A stretch of 45,800 bases of DNA from Verrucomicrobiales bacterium (GTDB lineage Bacteria > Verrucomicrobiota > Verrucomicrobiia > Limisphaerales > JAQGOV01): assembly GCA_028293425.1 (NCBI GenBank), contig JAQGOV010000052.1:1-45800 (forward strand). The letters run 5' to 3'. The translations under genes and the position numbers were made by a program. Shown piece after piece: positions 1 to 11,800 of the stretch. The notes beneath the pieces are model-generated. The model ran no database searches. It was not told the DNA's origin and worked only from the letters and a program-made list of their open reading frames with translations. Position 1 is the first letter of the stretch. Each line of letters begins with the position of its first letter.

Positions 1-91
1 TCAAATAAAGCCTTGTGAGCCTCAATCCTCCTCGCACTGTGGAGAAATGTGGAGACGAAGCCAGCGACCTCACGACCTCGAAACATCATCA

Positions 92-874
92 TTACTTGCC
101 CAGCGGTCGGACGCTGACTTCCTTGAACCATACGATGTCCTCAGGATCGTGCGTTTGCAGCCCGATATAGCCGACCTCCGGACGCTTGGTATCGAGCTTC
201 GGCTCGGTCCAATTGCGCTTGGCGCGAGTGACCTTCGCTTCGCTATCAAAACTGCTCACCCGTTTGCCATCGATATCCACCATCACCTTGCTCCCGTTGA
301 GGGTGATTACCATCGTGCGCCACCCGTCCTCGCTCTTTTCGGGCAGAGGAGCAGCGTCAGCCAGGCTGTAAATAGACCCGGTTCCATGAGCTCCCGCAGC
401 ATCCATGATCTGAACCTCGTAACCGTGATGCACGGCGTACCAAGGCCCCGCCTCGGAGTCCGCAATCCCTTTCAGCTTTGTCACCATTTCCTCGGACATC
501 TTGCCGTTATCATCTCGGCTCACCGCAGGCGACTCCTTCTTGGTCCAATCTAAAATCCCATCATCAATGCGGATATAAAACCCCGAGTTTGACCTTGGGG
601 TTTTGCCTTTGAACACGGTTCGGATTTGGCAGTTGCCTAGCTTCTCCCGCGTGTAAACCAGCAGGCCAATCCCACGCTCATCCGGCTCGGAGCGGATCAT
701 CTTCCCATCTGCCACAAACTTGCCCCAGCCCACCTGTGCCCAATCCGAGGACACCTTTCCACCTTTGACCAAAGGAATGGAATGCCAGGGATTGTTTGTT
801 TCTTTGTCCGCTGCGGAAAGGTTCAATCCCCCTCCGAAAATCAACACCGTCACGGCTAAATAAATGTATCGCAT
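92..874 (-). CDS. Secreted DUF1080 (3-keto-disaccharide hydrolase-like) protein
   Basis: The product is about 260 residues. An N-terminal signal peptide (MRYIYLAVTVLIFGG, cleavage probably near LSAADKE) is followed by one concanavalin-like beta-sandwich of the DUF1080/PF06439 family, with family-like blocks such as SNSGFYIRI, GYEVQIMD, DGWRTMVI and VGYIGLQTHD near the C-terminus. Proteins of this family are exported and bind or cleave glycans; some are 3-keto-glycoside hydrolases. The exact substrate cannot be read here. The frame stays open to a TTG at 937, but the ATG at 874 is preferred because it gives a clean signal peptide and has a GGAG five bases upstream. It lies downstream of an AraC-type gene on the same strand, separated by 366 bases, so co-transcription is not obvious. 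Confidence 0.85.
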   Translation of the reverse strand: MRYIYLAVTVLIFGGGLNLSAADKETNNPWHSIPLVKGGKVSSDWAQVGWGKFVADGKMIRSEPDERGIGLLVYTREKLGNCQIRTVFKGKTPRSNSGFYIRIDDGILDWTKKESPAVSRDDNGKMSEEMVTKLKGIADSEAGPWYAVHHGYEVQIMDAAGAHGTGSIYSLADAAPLPEKSEDGWRTMVITLNGSKVMVDIDGKRVSSFDSEAKVTRAKRNWTEPKLDTKRPEVGYIGLQTHDPEDIVWFKEVSVRPLGK

Positions 875-1240
875 AAGGCTCCAGCTAAGGTTCGACTTGG
901 TTTCTTTGACCATTGCGGATCCCGTTTTCCCGGTCAACGCAAAAAGCTAGTTTAAGCTGGCCGCGGGCGTATCTGCAATCCCTTGCGGATGACAAAACGC
1001 ACAGGGACCTCGACAAATCCGCCAGGTTTTGGACTGCGTCCAGTCGTCTGGCGCTTTTGAACGACTTCAACTCGTCGAACGCCATCCAACCGCAAATGCG
1101 TAAACAAGCCTCCGCCTCCAACGGGAATTATCCACCCGCCCTCGGCCTCAACATTCGAATCCCAGTTTGAGTTCTATGTGGTCTTTTGTGGCCCAACTCC
1201 TGTTTCCAAAATCCACCGTGTTAAGCAGTGTAATCCGTGG
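875..1240. other. Intergenic stretch with a dispersed-repeat-like hairpin
   Basis: No convincing gene lies between the AraC-type gene and the DUF1080 gene. Open frames on both strands here lack family resemblance and a start signal. The stretch holds a stem-loop at 1036-1054 and presumably the promoter of the DUF1080 gene. Confidence 0.5.
1036..1054. repeat. Hairpin resembling a dispersed intergenic repeat
   Basis: GCG-(T)-CCAG-TCGT-CTGG-CGC forms a seven-pair stem with one bulged T and a four-base loop, flanked by GGACT and TTTT. From memory, the pattern GGACTGCG-stem-CGCTTT recurs between genes in Pedosphaera-like genomes. Only one copy is visible in this window, so the repeat status is inference. 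Confidence 0.3.
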
Positions 1241-1567
1241 TTATGATTTTCGCTGCAAAAACTCCCTCGGACTTACACCAACAAGCCTCTTAAATTCCCT
1301 CGAAAACTGCTGCCGTGTCGCAAAGCGGCTTTTCGCGGCCGCCTCACTAACGCTGTCCCCAGCGTTCAACCGATCCACAGCGAAATTGATCTGCAACGCC
1401 CGGAGATAGTCCTCTGCCGTGACCTTGAAGTGCTCCCGGATCACACCTTCCAATTCTCCGCCCGTCATGCCAATTCTTTTCGCAAAGGCTGCCGCCTCAT
1501 AGCCGGCCTTGCGTGCCTCCGTGGGCCAATCTTGGGGCGTCTTAGGCTGCGCTTTCGTGCGGCTCAT
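1241..1567 (-). CDS. AraC-type helix-turn-helix DNA-binding protein, stand-alone domain
   Basis: The product is about 108 residues, one third of a usual AraC regulator. The C-terminal half shows the AraC/XylS signature: a first helix pair around YLRALQINFAVDRL, then SVSEAAAKSRFATRQQFSREFKRLVGVSPREF, the second helix-turn-helix with the typical F-x-R-x-F-K-x-x-x-G-x-S-P pattern. No effector domain is present. The frame is open upstream to a TTG at 1624, but the ATG at 1567 fits the family better. It probably binds DNA and regulates transcription; the target is unknown. The nearby DUF1080 gene on the same strand is a possible target by position only. Confidence 0.75.
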   Translation of the reverse strand: MSRTKAQPKTPQDWPTEARKAGYEAAAFAKRIGMTGGELEGVIREHFKVTAEDYLRALQINFAVDRLNAGDSVSEAAAKSRFATRQQFSREFKRLVGVSPREFLQRKS

Positions 1568-1701
1568 ACCCTCATCATCGGCAACTATGGGGAATGATTT
1601 CAAATTTATTCGCCCTCTGGCCAAACCATTAGTTCGGATTTTACACTGCCTAGACTGTTTTATACTTCAAAAGACCTTCCACAGTTTATGATTTGAACGC
1701 T

Positions 1702-2159
1702 ATGCGAAGCATAAAGCAAGGTCGTGGCCCCTCAGCTATGGGTGCGGTTGGAGGCATCGTCGTCACCACCTTCGGCATCGGCTGGACCATTCTCGCCTTT
1801 GCCATCACAAGAAATTCACCATTCCCGGTCGTCGGAATTCTTTTTCCACTGTTCGGCATCTGCTTCGTCTGCCTTGGGATTTTCTATGTCGCCTACAGTA
1901 TCAGAAACCCCGGCTCCAAAAATCGCTTCTCCATTGTGGATATCCCCACCCACCAGAAAGGACCGGATCCGCTCAACCAGCGCTTTGGCCCGGGCAATCT
2001 CCTCGAAAGAGCCCCCAAAGCAGTTCGGCCAAACCGGTCAGCGAAAGCCTCGCCGAGCTCGATCAATTGAAGGCTAACCGCTCCATCTCCGAAGAAGAAT
2101 ACCAATCCCAACGCATCCTCGATGCAGATCTGATCGTCCATTCAACTTCAAACGCGTAA
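1702..2159 (+). pseudogene. Small membrane protein with out-of-frame SHOCT-like tail (frameshifted)
   Basis: The first part, from ATG 1702, encodes two membrane helices (about residues 12-35 and 42-65) and then runs to a TGA at 2068-2070. In the overlapping frame beginning near 2010, the sequence reads ESLAELDQLKANRSISEEEY and on to a TAA at 2157-2159. That is the pattern of a SHOCT motif, a short C-terminal helix-turn in which a Leu-rich helix is followed by G/S-x-I-(S/T)-E-E-E-Y/F. Membrane proteins ending in a SHOCT motif are common, so the two halves look like one gene broken by a one-base change. The likely site is near the CCCCC run at 2012-2016. Real mutation and assembly error cannot be told apart here. 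Confidence 0.6.
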
Positions 2160-2163
2160 ACGG

Positions 2164-2643
2164 ATGGCCTCAGTGCCGTTTTTTCGTCCCCTTGCGAGCT
2201 TTGCCATTGCTTACCCGGGCATCACCTGGTGTGGGTCTCTCGAAACCTTCTCCACCCACCGGGGCATCCACAACTACTTCAATGAACTTATCCAGAGCCA
2301 AAGATCGACCAGACCGGGATTGGACGGCGATTCACCGAACGAGCCAAGTCCAAGTTTGGCGCTTACAAAGTGGAAGGGGTGCACTTCACCTCCCAATCCA
2401 AAGAGGAACTCGCGTATCCTGTGCGAGTGGCTTTTGAATCCAGAACCATCCGCATCCGGAAGACCCGCTCAGCCGCGCGGACTTTCGAGCCGTGAGGAAG
2501 GAGACCACCGAGAGTGGCAACCTGTGGTTTGCCGCCGAACGAGGAGCCCGAAGCCATTCCGACCGCTTCGGGCACTAGCCCTGGCCCTGCACGCCACCAG
2601 CAAATTCGTGAGCGCAGGCGCCATGGTGCTCTACAGTTCATGA
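2164..2643 (+). pseudogene. Remnant of a phage terminase large subunit (Mu gp28-like)
   Basis: Pieces of a terminase appear in order but in different frames. Frame starting at 2164: ETFSTHRGIHNYFNELI, matching the end of the ATPase domain. Frame from 2292: KIDQTGIGRRFTERAKSKFG, then FTSQSKEELAYPVRVAFESR up to about 2456, which fits the RNase H-like nuclease domain with its D-x-T-G-x-G site. Frame from 2456: PEDPLSRADFRAVRKETTES, GNLWFAAERGA and HSDRF, the last acidic site. Frame from 2572: ALALALHATS, then a TGA at 2641. At least three frameshifts separate them, and the N-terminal ATPase half is missing. This is a decayed prophage gene; no other recognisable phage gene flanks it. The family call rests on motif order only. 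Confidence 0.65.
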
Positions 2644-2886
2644 TCAACCAAACCAAACCAACGCAGGAGACGATGTCATGAGTCTCACTTGTTGCCTTTC
2701 ATCACGCGGAGCATCAGCAAGCCAGGAAGTGTTCATAACGTAGTCGCCAGCGCGAGCAGCCGGAACCCCGTAGCAGCCGACGTGAGGGGGCTGACCGTTC
2801 CCAGGGTGCACGCGTCCCGCGGGCAGAAGCCCTCAACCCAGCCAAAAGCAGTCCGGGAAACAATCAGCCGTCACCGCTCCGGCAAC

Positions 2887-5800
2887 TTATGGCGACTTCG
2901 GCGTGCGTATCCGGTAGAAACGCCGCACGGGGACTGGGTCATCGAGGATATCGAACGTTGTTTGAGTGGCTACTGGGTCTACATCAAGGAGCTTCGTCCA
3001 GGTGGTTCCTAGGTCCGTGGCGTACTCGATTGTGTAGGAGCGATTCGGCTGGGCAACGAACCTGAGTCTGGTCGGATTCAGGCCGACGATCTGGAGGCGA
3101 AGATTGCTCGCGCTACTGTGCGGATCGGTCCCTGCCTGATACTCCTGCAGATTAGTCATGCCATCGTTGTCCGGATCCCCGTTGGCTCCATTGACTCCAA
3201 CAGCGCTGTTCGGATCCAGGCCATTCGCAATTTCCCAATCATCCGGCAGCCCATCGCCATCGGTATCCTGATTCATCGTACGGCCCGGAGTTGGGTTGCC
3301 GCTCGTCCAATTCACTGGGTCATTGCCATATGCAAGGTCATTGATCCGTTGGAGGGAGGCTCCTGTTCCATCCGGCGCCGTAGGCCATGGCGGCAGGTCG
3401 GCGTATTTAATTCGGTCCACGAGAATATACGGCACGAACCCCGCATCCAGGGCAGGCGGCTGCTGAGGTGCATCCGGCTTATGGATTTCGATGCTATCAG
3501 AGGCGTTGTTCAGCTTGCCCAGGTAAGGTCCGAACACCGGCACCGCACCGGGCACGCTGTACTTCGAGCGGAAAGCCGCCAAAGCCGCCGCGTTTGTTCC
3601 GGGATCGAAACTGACGACCACAAAGTAAGCGTTGGCCGGGATTGTGATGTTCGGGGGGAACGAGAAACTAACCGCTTTCTTGAGCTTCCACACATTCGTG
3701 GGGTAAGCAGAATCGTAAAGCGGCACTGCCGAACCAGTGACGTTGTGGAACTCAATGAACTCATCGACCACGTTGTCATTCGTTCCAATGTCGGGCGGGT
3801 GATACATGATTTCGCTGATCACGATCGGGCCCACTTTGGGCGTTGAGTTGGGCAACCCATTACCCGTGCGAAATTGCTGGACGGTATCCGGATTGTCCGT
3901 GCCAAAGGTCCGCTGGGCCATTGCCACAAAATCGATTCCGACACTGGTTTGATAACGCCCGAAGGAGACTCCGTTTTGGGCAGCGCCAAATTCAACGCTG
4001 GCTCGATAGCCAGTGAGCGCTCCATTGGTATTCCCAACCGAAAGGTAAACCTCGTCTCCCTTCGCCGAACTCAGGGAGAAGCTGGTGACCGATCCCGGGG
4101 CGGAATTGAACTGATATTCGTAAAAGACTTTGAATCCATTGGCGGGCAAAATTGTGCCATCGGGAATGCGATACTTTTTGAGGGTATGTTTCGCATCGCT
4201 CAGGAACCAGCCACCGATGTTCACCGCGCTGCCGGAAAGGTTGCGTAGTTCGATCGCATCTTCCAAAGGCAGATCGGTATGGGAGAGCGCCTCGTTGATC
4301 ACCACATCTGGGAGCGGCAGGAAATTGCTCTCCGCCGGGCTCGCTGAGCTTGGGAAACCTACAATATTGGTGTTCCCATCCGGCAAACGGCCTTGCGATA
4401 CCCCGATCTGTTGCGCACCGAAGGTGATGCTATCTATCACAGACCCGTCCGGATTGCAAATGCCAACGGCCTCTCCGGTGTTGCTGAGCTTGAACCCAGT
4501 GTGGTCCCCGCCAATCGGATCATCCGCGAAGAATTGTTGAAAGCCATAAAGGCCAGTGCCGATGAACGAGAGCGCGGGAATCTGGTACTTCTTCCTCGAA
4601 ACCGGCGTGCTCAAGTCGTCGGTCAGGAACAGTCCACCCAAAGCCACGGGCTGCGGGTTGGGATTATAGATCTCGAACCAATCGCTCCCGGAGGCCGGGG
4701 CAGCCATCCATTCGTTCACCTTGAGCTGGGAAATACCCCCCTGCGACGCAACGAGGTTTCCTGCATTGCGGGTAGGTAACGCGAGCAACCAGTTGGTGCT
4801 GCCGTTGGGGATGCGCCCAATGGAGAAGTCGACTGCCTGGAGCCCGTAGGTGAGCCCATCGATCAAACCGCCGCCGCTGGCCAGGTTATCAAACAAGTAG
4901 AGTGAACCGCCGGTTTTCTTCAAACCAAACCCGCTGTTCGTTGCGGAAGGCAGCGCATTTGGATCAAACCGCAAAGTATAGAAACCTCCCGCCGGAATCA
5001 CAGCGCCTGCCGGGAATATGAATCGGCGAGGAACAAGGCTTGAGTCGCTTAAACTCAAATCAGCCAAATTGATGTTTGTAGCCGTGCCGTTAAAGAGTTC
5101 TGCCCAATCTGCAACGGTCCCGTCGGACTCTGCCAGGTTCACATTGTTGGCCAGGATTTCGTTCAGCACCAGCCTCCCTGCACCAGGAACAATCGGGTTC
5201 GGGTTGGGCGCTCCGGGTGTCGGAGTAGGCAGATACAAAATCGTGGTCGAGCCATTCGGACTGCGGCCCTGGGAGATGTCGTTCTTCTGCGAGCCGTAAA
5301 CGACCATGTCTATCAGGTTCAGTGCCGCATCGGAAAGGCCAATCATCCCTTGATCTTGCGAGAGTTGGAAACTCAAGTGATCCGCGCCGTCCTTCGGATG
5401 GCCATCGGCGATGAACACACCATATCCATTGGCAGCGATGAAGCTGAGTGGCGCGATCTTGTGCTCAGTGGGCGCGCCGATCGGCCGGTCGCTCAGGTAG
5501 AAGTTCCCAATGCTGACGGGCAGCGATTCCGGGTTGTAAAGCTCGATGAAATCCTGAACGGAGACAGACGCCGCGAGCCATTCATTGATCTTCAGCTTGG
5601 CAGGATTGCCGAGCGGCACCGCTTTGTTGACGCTGCCCAGCGTCGGCTGAGTCAGTGACCAGCTGCCATCAGCCAGACGGCCGATGGATAGGTCGTTTAA
5701 TTGCAAACCGAACTCAACTGAATCCAGCAGCCTTCCCGACGCACCGAAAAGATAGAGATTCTCTCCGCTTTGTCTCAACGAGAAGCCCAGATGAATTCCT

Positions 5801-8800
5801 GCGGGCGCAACATCGTTGTCGGCGTATAAAACGAGGAACTGGCCTGGGGCAACGATTGTCCCGGCTGGAAACACAAATTTGTAAGGCTGGTCTGCCGAAT
5901 CCGTCATACCCATCCCGCCCAGATCCACGGCGCTCGAACCATTGTTATAAAGCTCCACCAGATCCGGGTATTTCGCGCCTATGGGAACCGCTGTGCTATT
6001 GGCAGCCAGGATTTCATTAATCCGTATCGCGGAGGCGTTGGTGTTGACGACCCACGTGCGTGAGGCAGTGGCATGGGCGGGAACGGGTCCATCTAGGGGA
6101 TAAACAAAGGTGTCGTCCTGATAATAGCCGGCGTCGTTTTTTCCACTCACATACAAGGTGTGCGGGCCGTTGCTCAGGTTGCTCAGCGTGAGGGTCGGCC
6201 GGTTCGTAATGGAGATCTCCGCGCTCCACGAACCATTGTCCAGTTTCCATTTATAATGAGTGTAACCCCAAAGATAGGGCGGTACAGCGCTGCCCCAGTT
6301 AAAGACTCCCCCGGGAAACAGATTAAAGCTGGCAGTGGTTGAGGGCGTCAAACCGGAAGGCTCTCCATAAACCAGCAAGCCCTTCGGATTCAATCCGCCT
6401 CGGTCAAAACCGCCGGTCCCCGTGCCGATGGCAGGGGAACTTGCTTTTGGTTGAAATGCAGCCTGCACCGTCCGCCAGTCCGCGGTGAGCACGTTGGTGA
6501 TTAAAGATAAGTTGAGGAGCGGGTCAGCCACAATGTTGCTGCTGCCGGGGCCGCTCCAGGCCGTGGGGAGAATGTTGTTTTCAAAAATGACCGTGAGGTT
6601 GGTTGTGTTGTAATTCGCCACCAGAACCGGGCAATCCCAAATAATATTGTTGGCGATGTAAGCTCCGGCCCCGATGCTTGGGGCTGGCAAAGGCAAAGCA
6701 TCGTCCGTGAAATTGAATGCCGCAATGTCGGAACTCTGGCCGCTGCCGTTCTCCTTGTTCACATGGACGAGGGTATTGCCCGCGAAAATAAAGCGGCCGC
6801 CCTCCTTGTTCAGCACCGCGTGGTCCACGTCGTAGAACAAGTTATTAATAATGGTCCACTCGGAATACTGGCTGGCAAAATCAACGCCGCCAGAGATCGC
6901 GCTGGCCGTGTCGAGCGGATTGTCCGTCCGGTTGGTGTCCCGATGGGCGTGCATGAAGATGTTGCCTTCGATCCACGCATCGGTGCTGTCCAGATCGAGA
7001 TGGTCATCCCCTGCCCCATCGAAAACATTGCCGATAATCTGGAGAATGGGGCTGGGGCGATTGCCGCCGGTGAAGTCGATCGTGTCGTTAAAACCATAAG
7101 TGTGCCCAAAGTAATTGCTCCGGAAAATGCCGTAGCCTCCAGCCGGGATGCCATTGACGCCGTGCAGCATTTCAGGCCCGGACGTGGCAAACGGGTAGGT
7201 GGGAAAAACGCTGTTCTGCACAATGAACGAACTTCCATCGAACGAGATGTATTCCACGGTGGGGGTATTGGCAAAGGTCAGGTGATCGAAGTAGACCTTC
7301 GCATTGTTCGCGTGCACTTCCGCGTTGTGACCACCGATGGTGGTTCCTCCACACCCATCGAAGTCCACGTAAGCCAACCGACTCTCCAGGGAGGCATTGA
7401 TGAAATCCAGACTGCCCCAATTAGCACCTGCAGGCTGGCGAGTAAAGCGGATGTGCGCGTCCAGATTGCCCTCCGCGAGCAGGCGACCGGTGCCGGTTAC
7501 GTTGATTGTGGCGCCCGGGGCAATATAAACAGTGGTGCCCGGCTGGATAGTCAGTGTGGCTCCATTCCCAATGGTTAAGCTTGCCGTGACGTTGTAAGGT
7601 CCCGCATTAGGCGTCCAAACTACATTGCCACTGATTGGGCCAGCCGAGGTGGCGGTTCCAGTGTCATACCAAACTGTAAATGTGCTGCTGGCGATCTCTG
7701 TATTGTTGGTCCCCAGTGCTTGAACCAGCACGTTGTTGATGCCGGGCTGAAGCGTGACGGCGTTGTTAGTCCATCTCCCTTCCCATGCTGACCAATAAGC
7801 GGGCATCCCATTTACGAGCACTTTCCGGGTGTCGATCACGTTGGCTTCTCCGTAAAGACCGATCGTGCCGGAGGTGGTGCGAAAGATCCCGTTCGAAGAA
7901 CCGAGGACCGTGGCGCTGTTCACCGTCAAGTTAAGCGGTATTTGCGAAAGAACGAATGCCCGGCGCTGGGCGTTGAAGTTCTTCATGTTGGCAACCACCT
8001 GGTTTGGTACCCAATTGAGGGCCTGATCGATCGTAGGATCGAAATGAGCCGGGGCAAAAGTCGTCTCAGCTTGTTGCTTGAGCTCCGAGTAGAAGATGGG
8101 GACGAAGTCCGGCCATTTAAGAAAACGATTGACCACCGGGAGCGCCGTGGCTCGGAAAAGAGGCGCGTTTACGGGGCAGGGACTATCCCCTTCCCCAAAA
8201 TCGGTATCGTGGTCATGGAAAAACAACAGCAAGCGTGGATCATTAATCCCTCGATACATTGTGTAATCATCAGGCGCACCAGTCCCGAGGGATGTTTCAT
8301 TATAACCGAGCATCACGGTGACAGCGAAGTAACGCATCCACTCCTCCACGTTCGCGACTTGGCGCACGGCTGCCGAGTATTGGTTATCTGGCGTGTTACT
8401 GGAAAGGGCGTAAGTGAGATTGATGAGGTCCGTGTAGTCATTCTCGCTGCTGTTCGAATCCTTCAGGTAACCAGCATTAACATAACTCTGCGGATTAGTG
8501 CCCAGATAGGAAAGATCGACACTTGGACGGGTGGCGGTGTAAAGATTCCCATTGGGATCGTTCGGGAAATGATTTCCCGCGTAGTCGCTGTCGCGAGCCT
8601 CCAGGTGGACATAGGAGCCATATTGCCGGGAACCGCTGTTAGCCATGTTTAAGCCGTTCACGCGCACTTGTACAGGAATCGCCTGCTCGGTATTCATACC
8701 AGCCAGGCGGGAGAAAATACTGCCCGCCAACTGGCTGTGTGTAAATTGAGTGTTCAGGTTTAGGCCAGTGAAGCCTTTCCATCGATTGTCCGACGGGATC

Positions 8801-11800
8801 TTCACGCGATAATTCGGAGGAATTGCTCCGCGGCTGCCTGCGCCCCGCAGGCGAACATCACACTCATACCTCACCTGCACATCTTCGCCGCTAACACTTA
8901 TAAAAGTGGCGTTCATGGGGGAATTGTTTTGCGGCTGCGTGGAATTCAAATTCGCCAGGCGACTTTCTTCGTCGGCAGTCATAATCAACCTGTAAATGGG
9001 CTGATTCGTGTCGTTCGGTGAGTCATCGACCTGATATAAGGCATTGGCCCCCTGAGTGCCGATGGTGTCCGTCGGCCCAGGCCACGTGCGAACGTGGTTT
9101 CCGGCGTCAACCGCCTGAACATAGAATTCGAGGATGGTCAGGTTGGGATTGGGAGGAAGAACGGCCGCAAAAATGTTATCCCCCGCCACACCATCGCCGT
9201 GTTGGCCATCATCGAACATGGGCACGGATGCGAAGGGGTTCGTCCCTGTGCGATAAAACAGGATGGCCGAGCTTCCGGTGAGCTGTTCGTCGACCAGACG
9301 AGCGGTAATGGTGACGGAATTCGTGGATTTCGGGATGGCGGGAGAGTGAACAACCTCCAGGATCATCGGGGCAATGTTCGCCTGTAAAACCGAGTTGGTC
9401 CGGCCAGGAGTGCCGTTGGCGATGGCGCTAGGGCTCCAGTTTTGCCCTGACTTGTTCGGGAGAGCCGGATTGATGAGCTCAACCGATTTCCCAAGCCCAT
9501 CGTGATCGGCAAACCAATCCCAACCAAAAGCGGTATAGCCTGGAGGATCCTGGGTGTTGCGGCGGCGCACCGCCCAATCTCCTGCATCAGCATAGGTGAC
9601 GCTATCAACCTGATTGCCCAAGGCATCGTCGATCCGGATCTCCTCGCCCGTGTTGCTTAATGTGCCATCCCAGTTGCCCAGGACGTTGGTTACACCGGAG
9701 TAAACGGTGTTGAACCGAGCCAGGTTCGCGCACACAACCAGATAAGCTCCTGCCCGAAGTGTGGAAGCCGGAAAATCGAAATTAACGCCCTTGCTTATTT
9801 TCCATCCCGTAAGGTTTACGGCGTTTGAACCGCGGTTGAAAATTTCGACCCATTCATCCGTGGTTGTCTCGTTCGCCGGATGATACATAATCTCATTAAT
9901 TACCACATCCTGGACGAGGTTTGTATCGAGCGTATAAGACCACGACGAGGTCACCAGCAGGTTCGAGGCGGAGGCGAAATCGTGGATGCCATGGTTGACA
10001 GCCCACGAGAGCTGCACAGTTCCATTCGTCGGTTGGATGACGGCAAAGGTGTAGGGTCCAACACCATTGCCAGATACGCTTTGAGCGGGCGTTCCGTTCA
10101 CGAGCAAATCCGATGCATCGACGCCTCCGACGTTTTCACTAAACGTGATTTTGATTTGTTGCAGGGAGTTGAGGGATGAACCAGGTAAAGGGTCGATTTT
10201 TGCCAACAGCGGTCTGACTGTATCAAACAAAACATACTGCCAAGTGGAACCGGCCGCGTTGCCATTGAAAGGCTGCGGAGTGCTTTCCACATCCTGGATG
10301 CCGTGGTTGGCCGCCCAGGTGATCGCAACCAGCCCGTCCAAAGGCTGTGAAAAGAAAAAGGTAAATGTATCGCCTGCCCCGCTCACGGTCGTGGCTGGGG
10401 TGCCATTTACCAGCAAATCTGAAGCATCCACCCCGCTAACAGCCTCGCTAAAGTGAACAGTGATGCTGCTCAGATTGGTGACGTTGCCTGCAGGCGGTGC
10501 AACAGAGGCGACCGTCGGAGCAGAAGGAGAAGTCACCGATACGTTGACAACGGACGAAGTGCCCGTCGCGCCAAAAATGTCCGTCGCGACGGCACGAATG
10601 GCGTAAACGCCGCTGGACACCCCACTCCAGAGGATAGTGTATGGAGCTGAAAGGGATTCGCCGATCTTGACGTTACCGTTACGGAAAAACTCAACCTTAT
10701 CAATCGCGCTATCCGGGTCGGAAGCCGCGGCAGTCAGGGTAATATCTGCAGGCTCAGTAAAATTGGAATTATTGGCAGGACTGATCAGGGCCACGGTGGG
10801 AGGAGCGTTGCTGATGGCCCCAGTGTTTCCGATCAGCTCGAGGTCGAAACTAATGTCCGAACTGGTCACGGTAGCTTGATGAATTTCCACAGCCACCACG
10901 TTCGTGCCGTTAACCAGGAAGCTGGCGCTGGCATTTGTGGGAAAGAAAATTGTCCCATCGTCAACCGCGTTGAATGTCGTGGTTCCAAAGGCGATTGGAC
11001 CGCCGGGCATGTTACTGCGGAAGACTTCTTTCCCATTAAGGTAAACTACGGCTCCGTCATCCCTGAGCAGTCGAAACGCAAGCGAGGAGTAGGCATTGCG
11101 ATTCGCCACCACAAATGCATGGCGGAAGTAGGTTGTAATGTATTTGTTGTTTGGATCAGGACCGAAGCTTAGAACCGTCGCCTCATCACCGTCCCCGTAG
11201 CCCAGCTGCGCAGGCCCGCTCTGCCAGGTGCTGTCGTTGAAGTTATTGGACACCCAGGCGGTGCCTTGGTCGACGCCCGTATCCAGGTATTTCCAAACCG
11301 AGCCAACCGCAATCATGGTCGCGGGCGGCAACCCCGTGAAAGTGACACTCACGGGCGCCGAGGTTCCCATGGCCCCAAGAAGATCGTAAGCCACGGCCTG
11401 CAATGTGTAAGAGCCAATCAAGTTATTTGTCCAAACCGCATTGTAGGCAGGTCCGATTGAACTCTCCGCCACCTTCAAAGTCCCGGCATAATATTCGACT
11501 TTCGCCACACTCCCATCAGGATCGGTTGCGGAGGCGGACAATGGCACATTTGTCGGGGCAGTGAAGGTGGAATTGTTTGCTGGGCTGGTGATGGAAACGG
11601 TGGGAGCCAAATTTCCGGCTATCGAGATGTTGACCACGCTTGAGGTCGCCCGGCTGCTCAAGTTGTCCGTGGCGATTGCCACAAGCGCGTGTGCTCCAGA
11701 CCCCGCATTGGACCAGGTGAAGCTGTAGGGACTGGTCAGGTCCTCTCCTAATTTTAATCCGTCCGCAAAAAATTCCACTTTGCTCACTGAATCATTGTCG

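Noticed and set aside
885-1121. 78-codon minus-strand frame before the DUF1080 gene
   Set aside because: It runs through the hairpin repeat and overlaps the next gene's start; no protein-like pattern is seen.
2012-2020. Programmed -1 frameshift at CCCAAAG in the SHOCT gene
   Set aside because: The heptamer is not in the phase needed for slippage (codons read GCC CCC AAA), so a mutation or sequence error is more likely.
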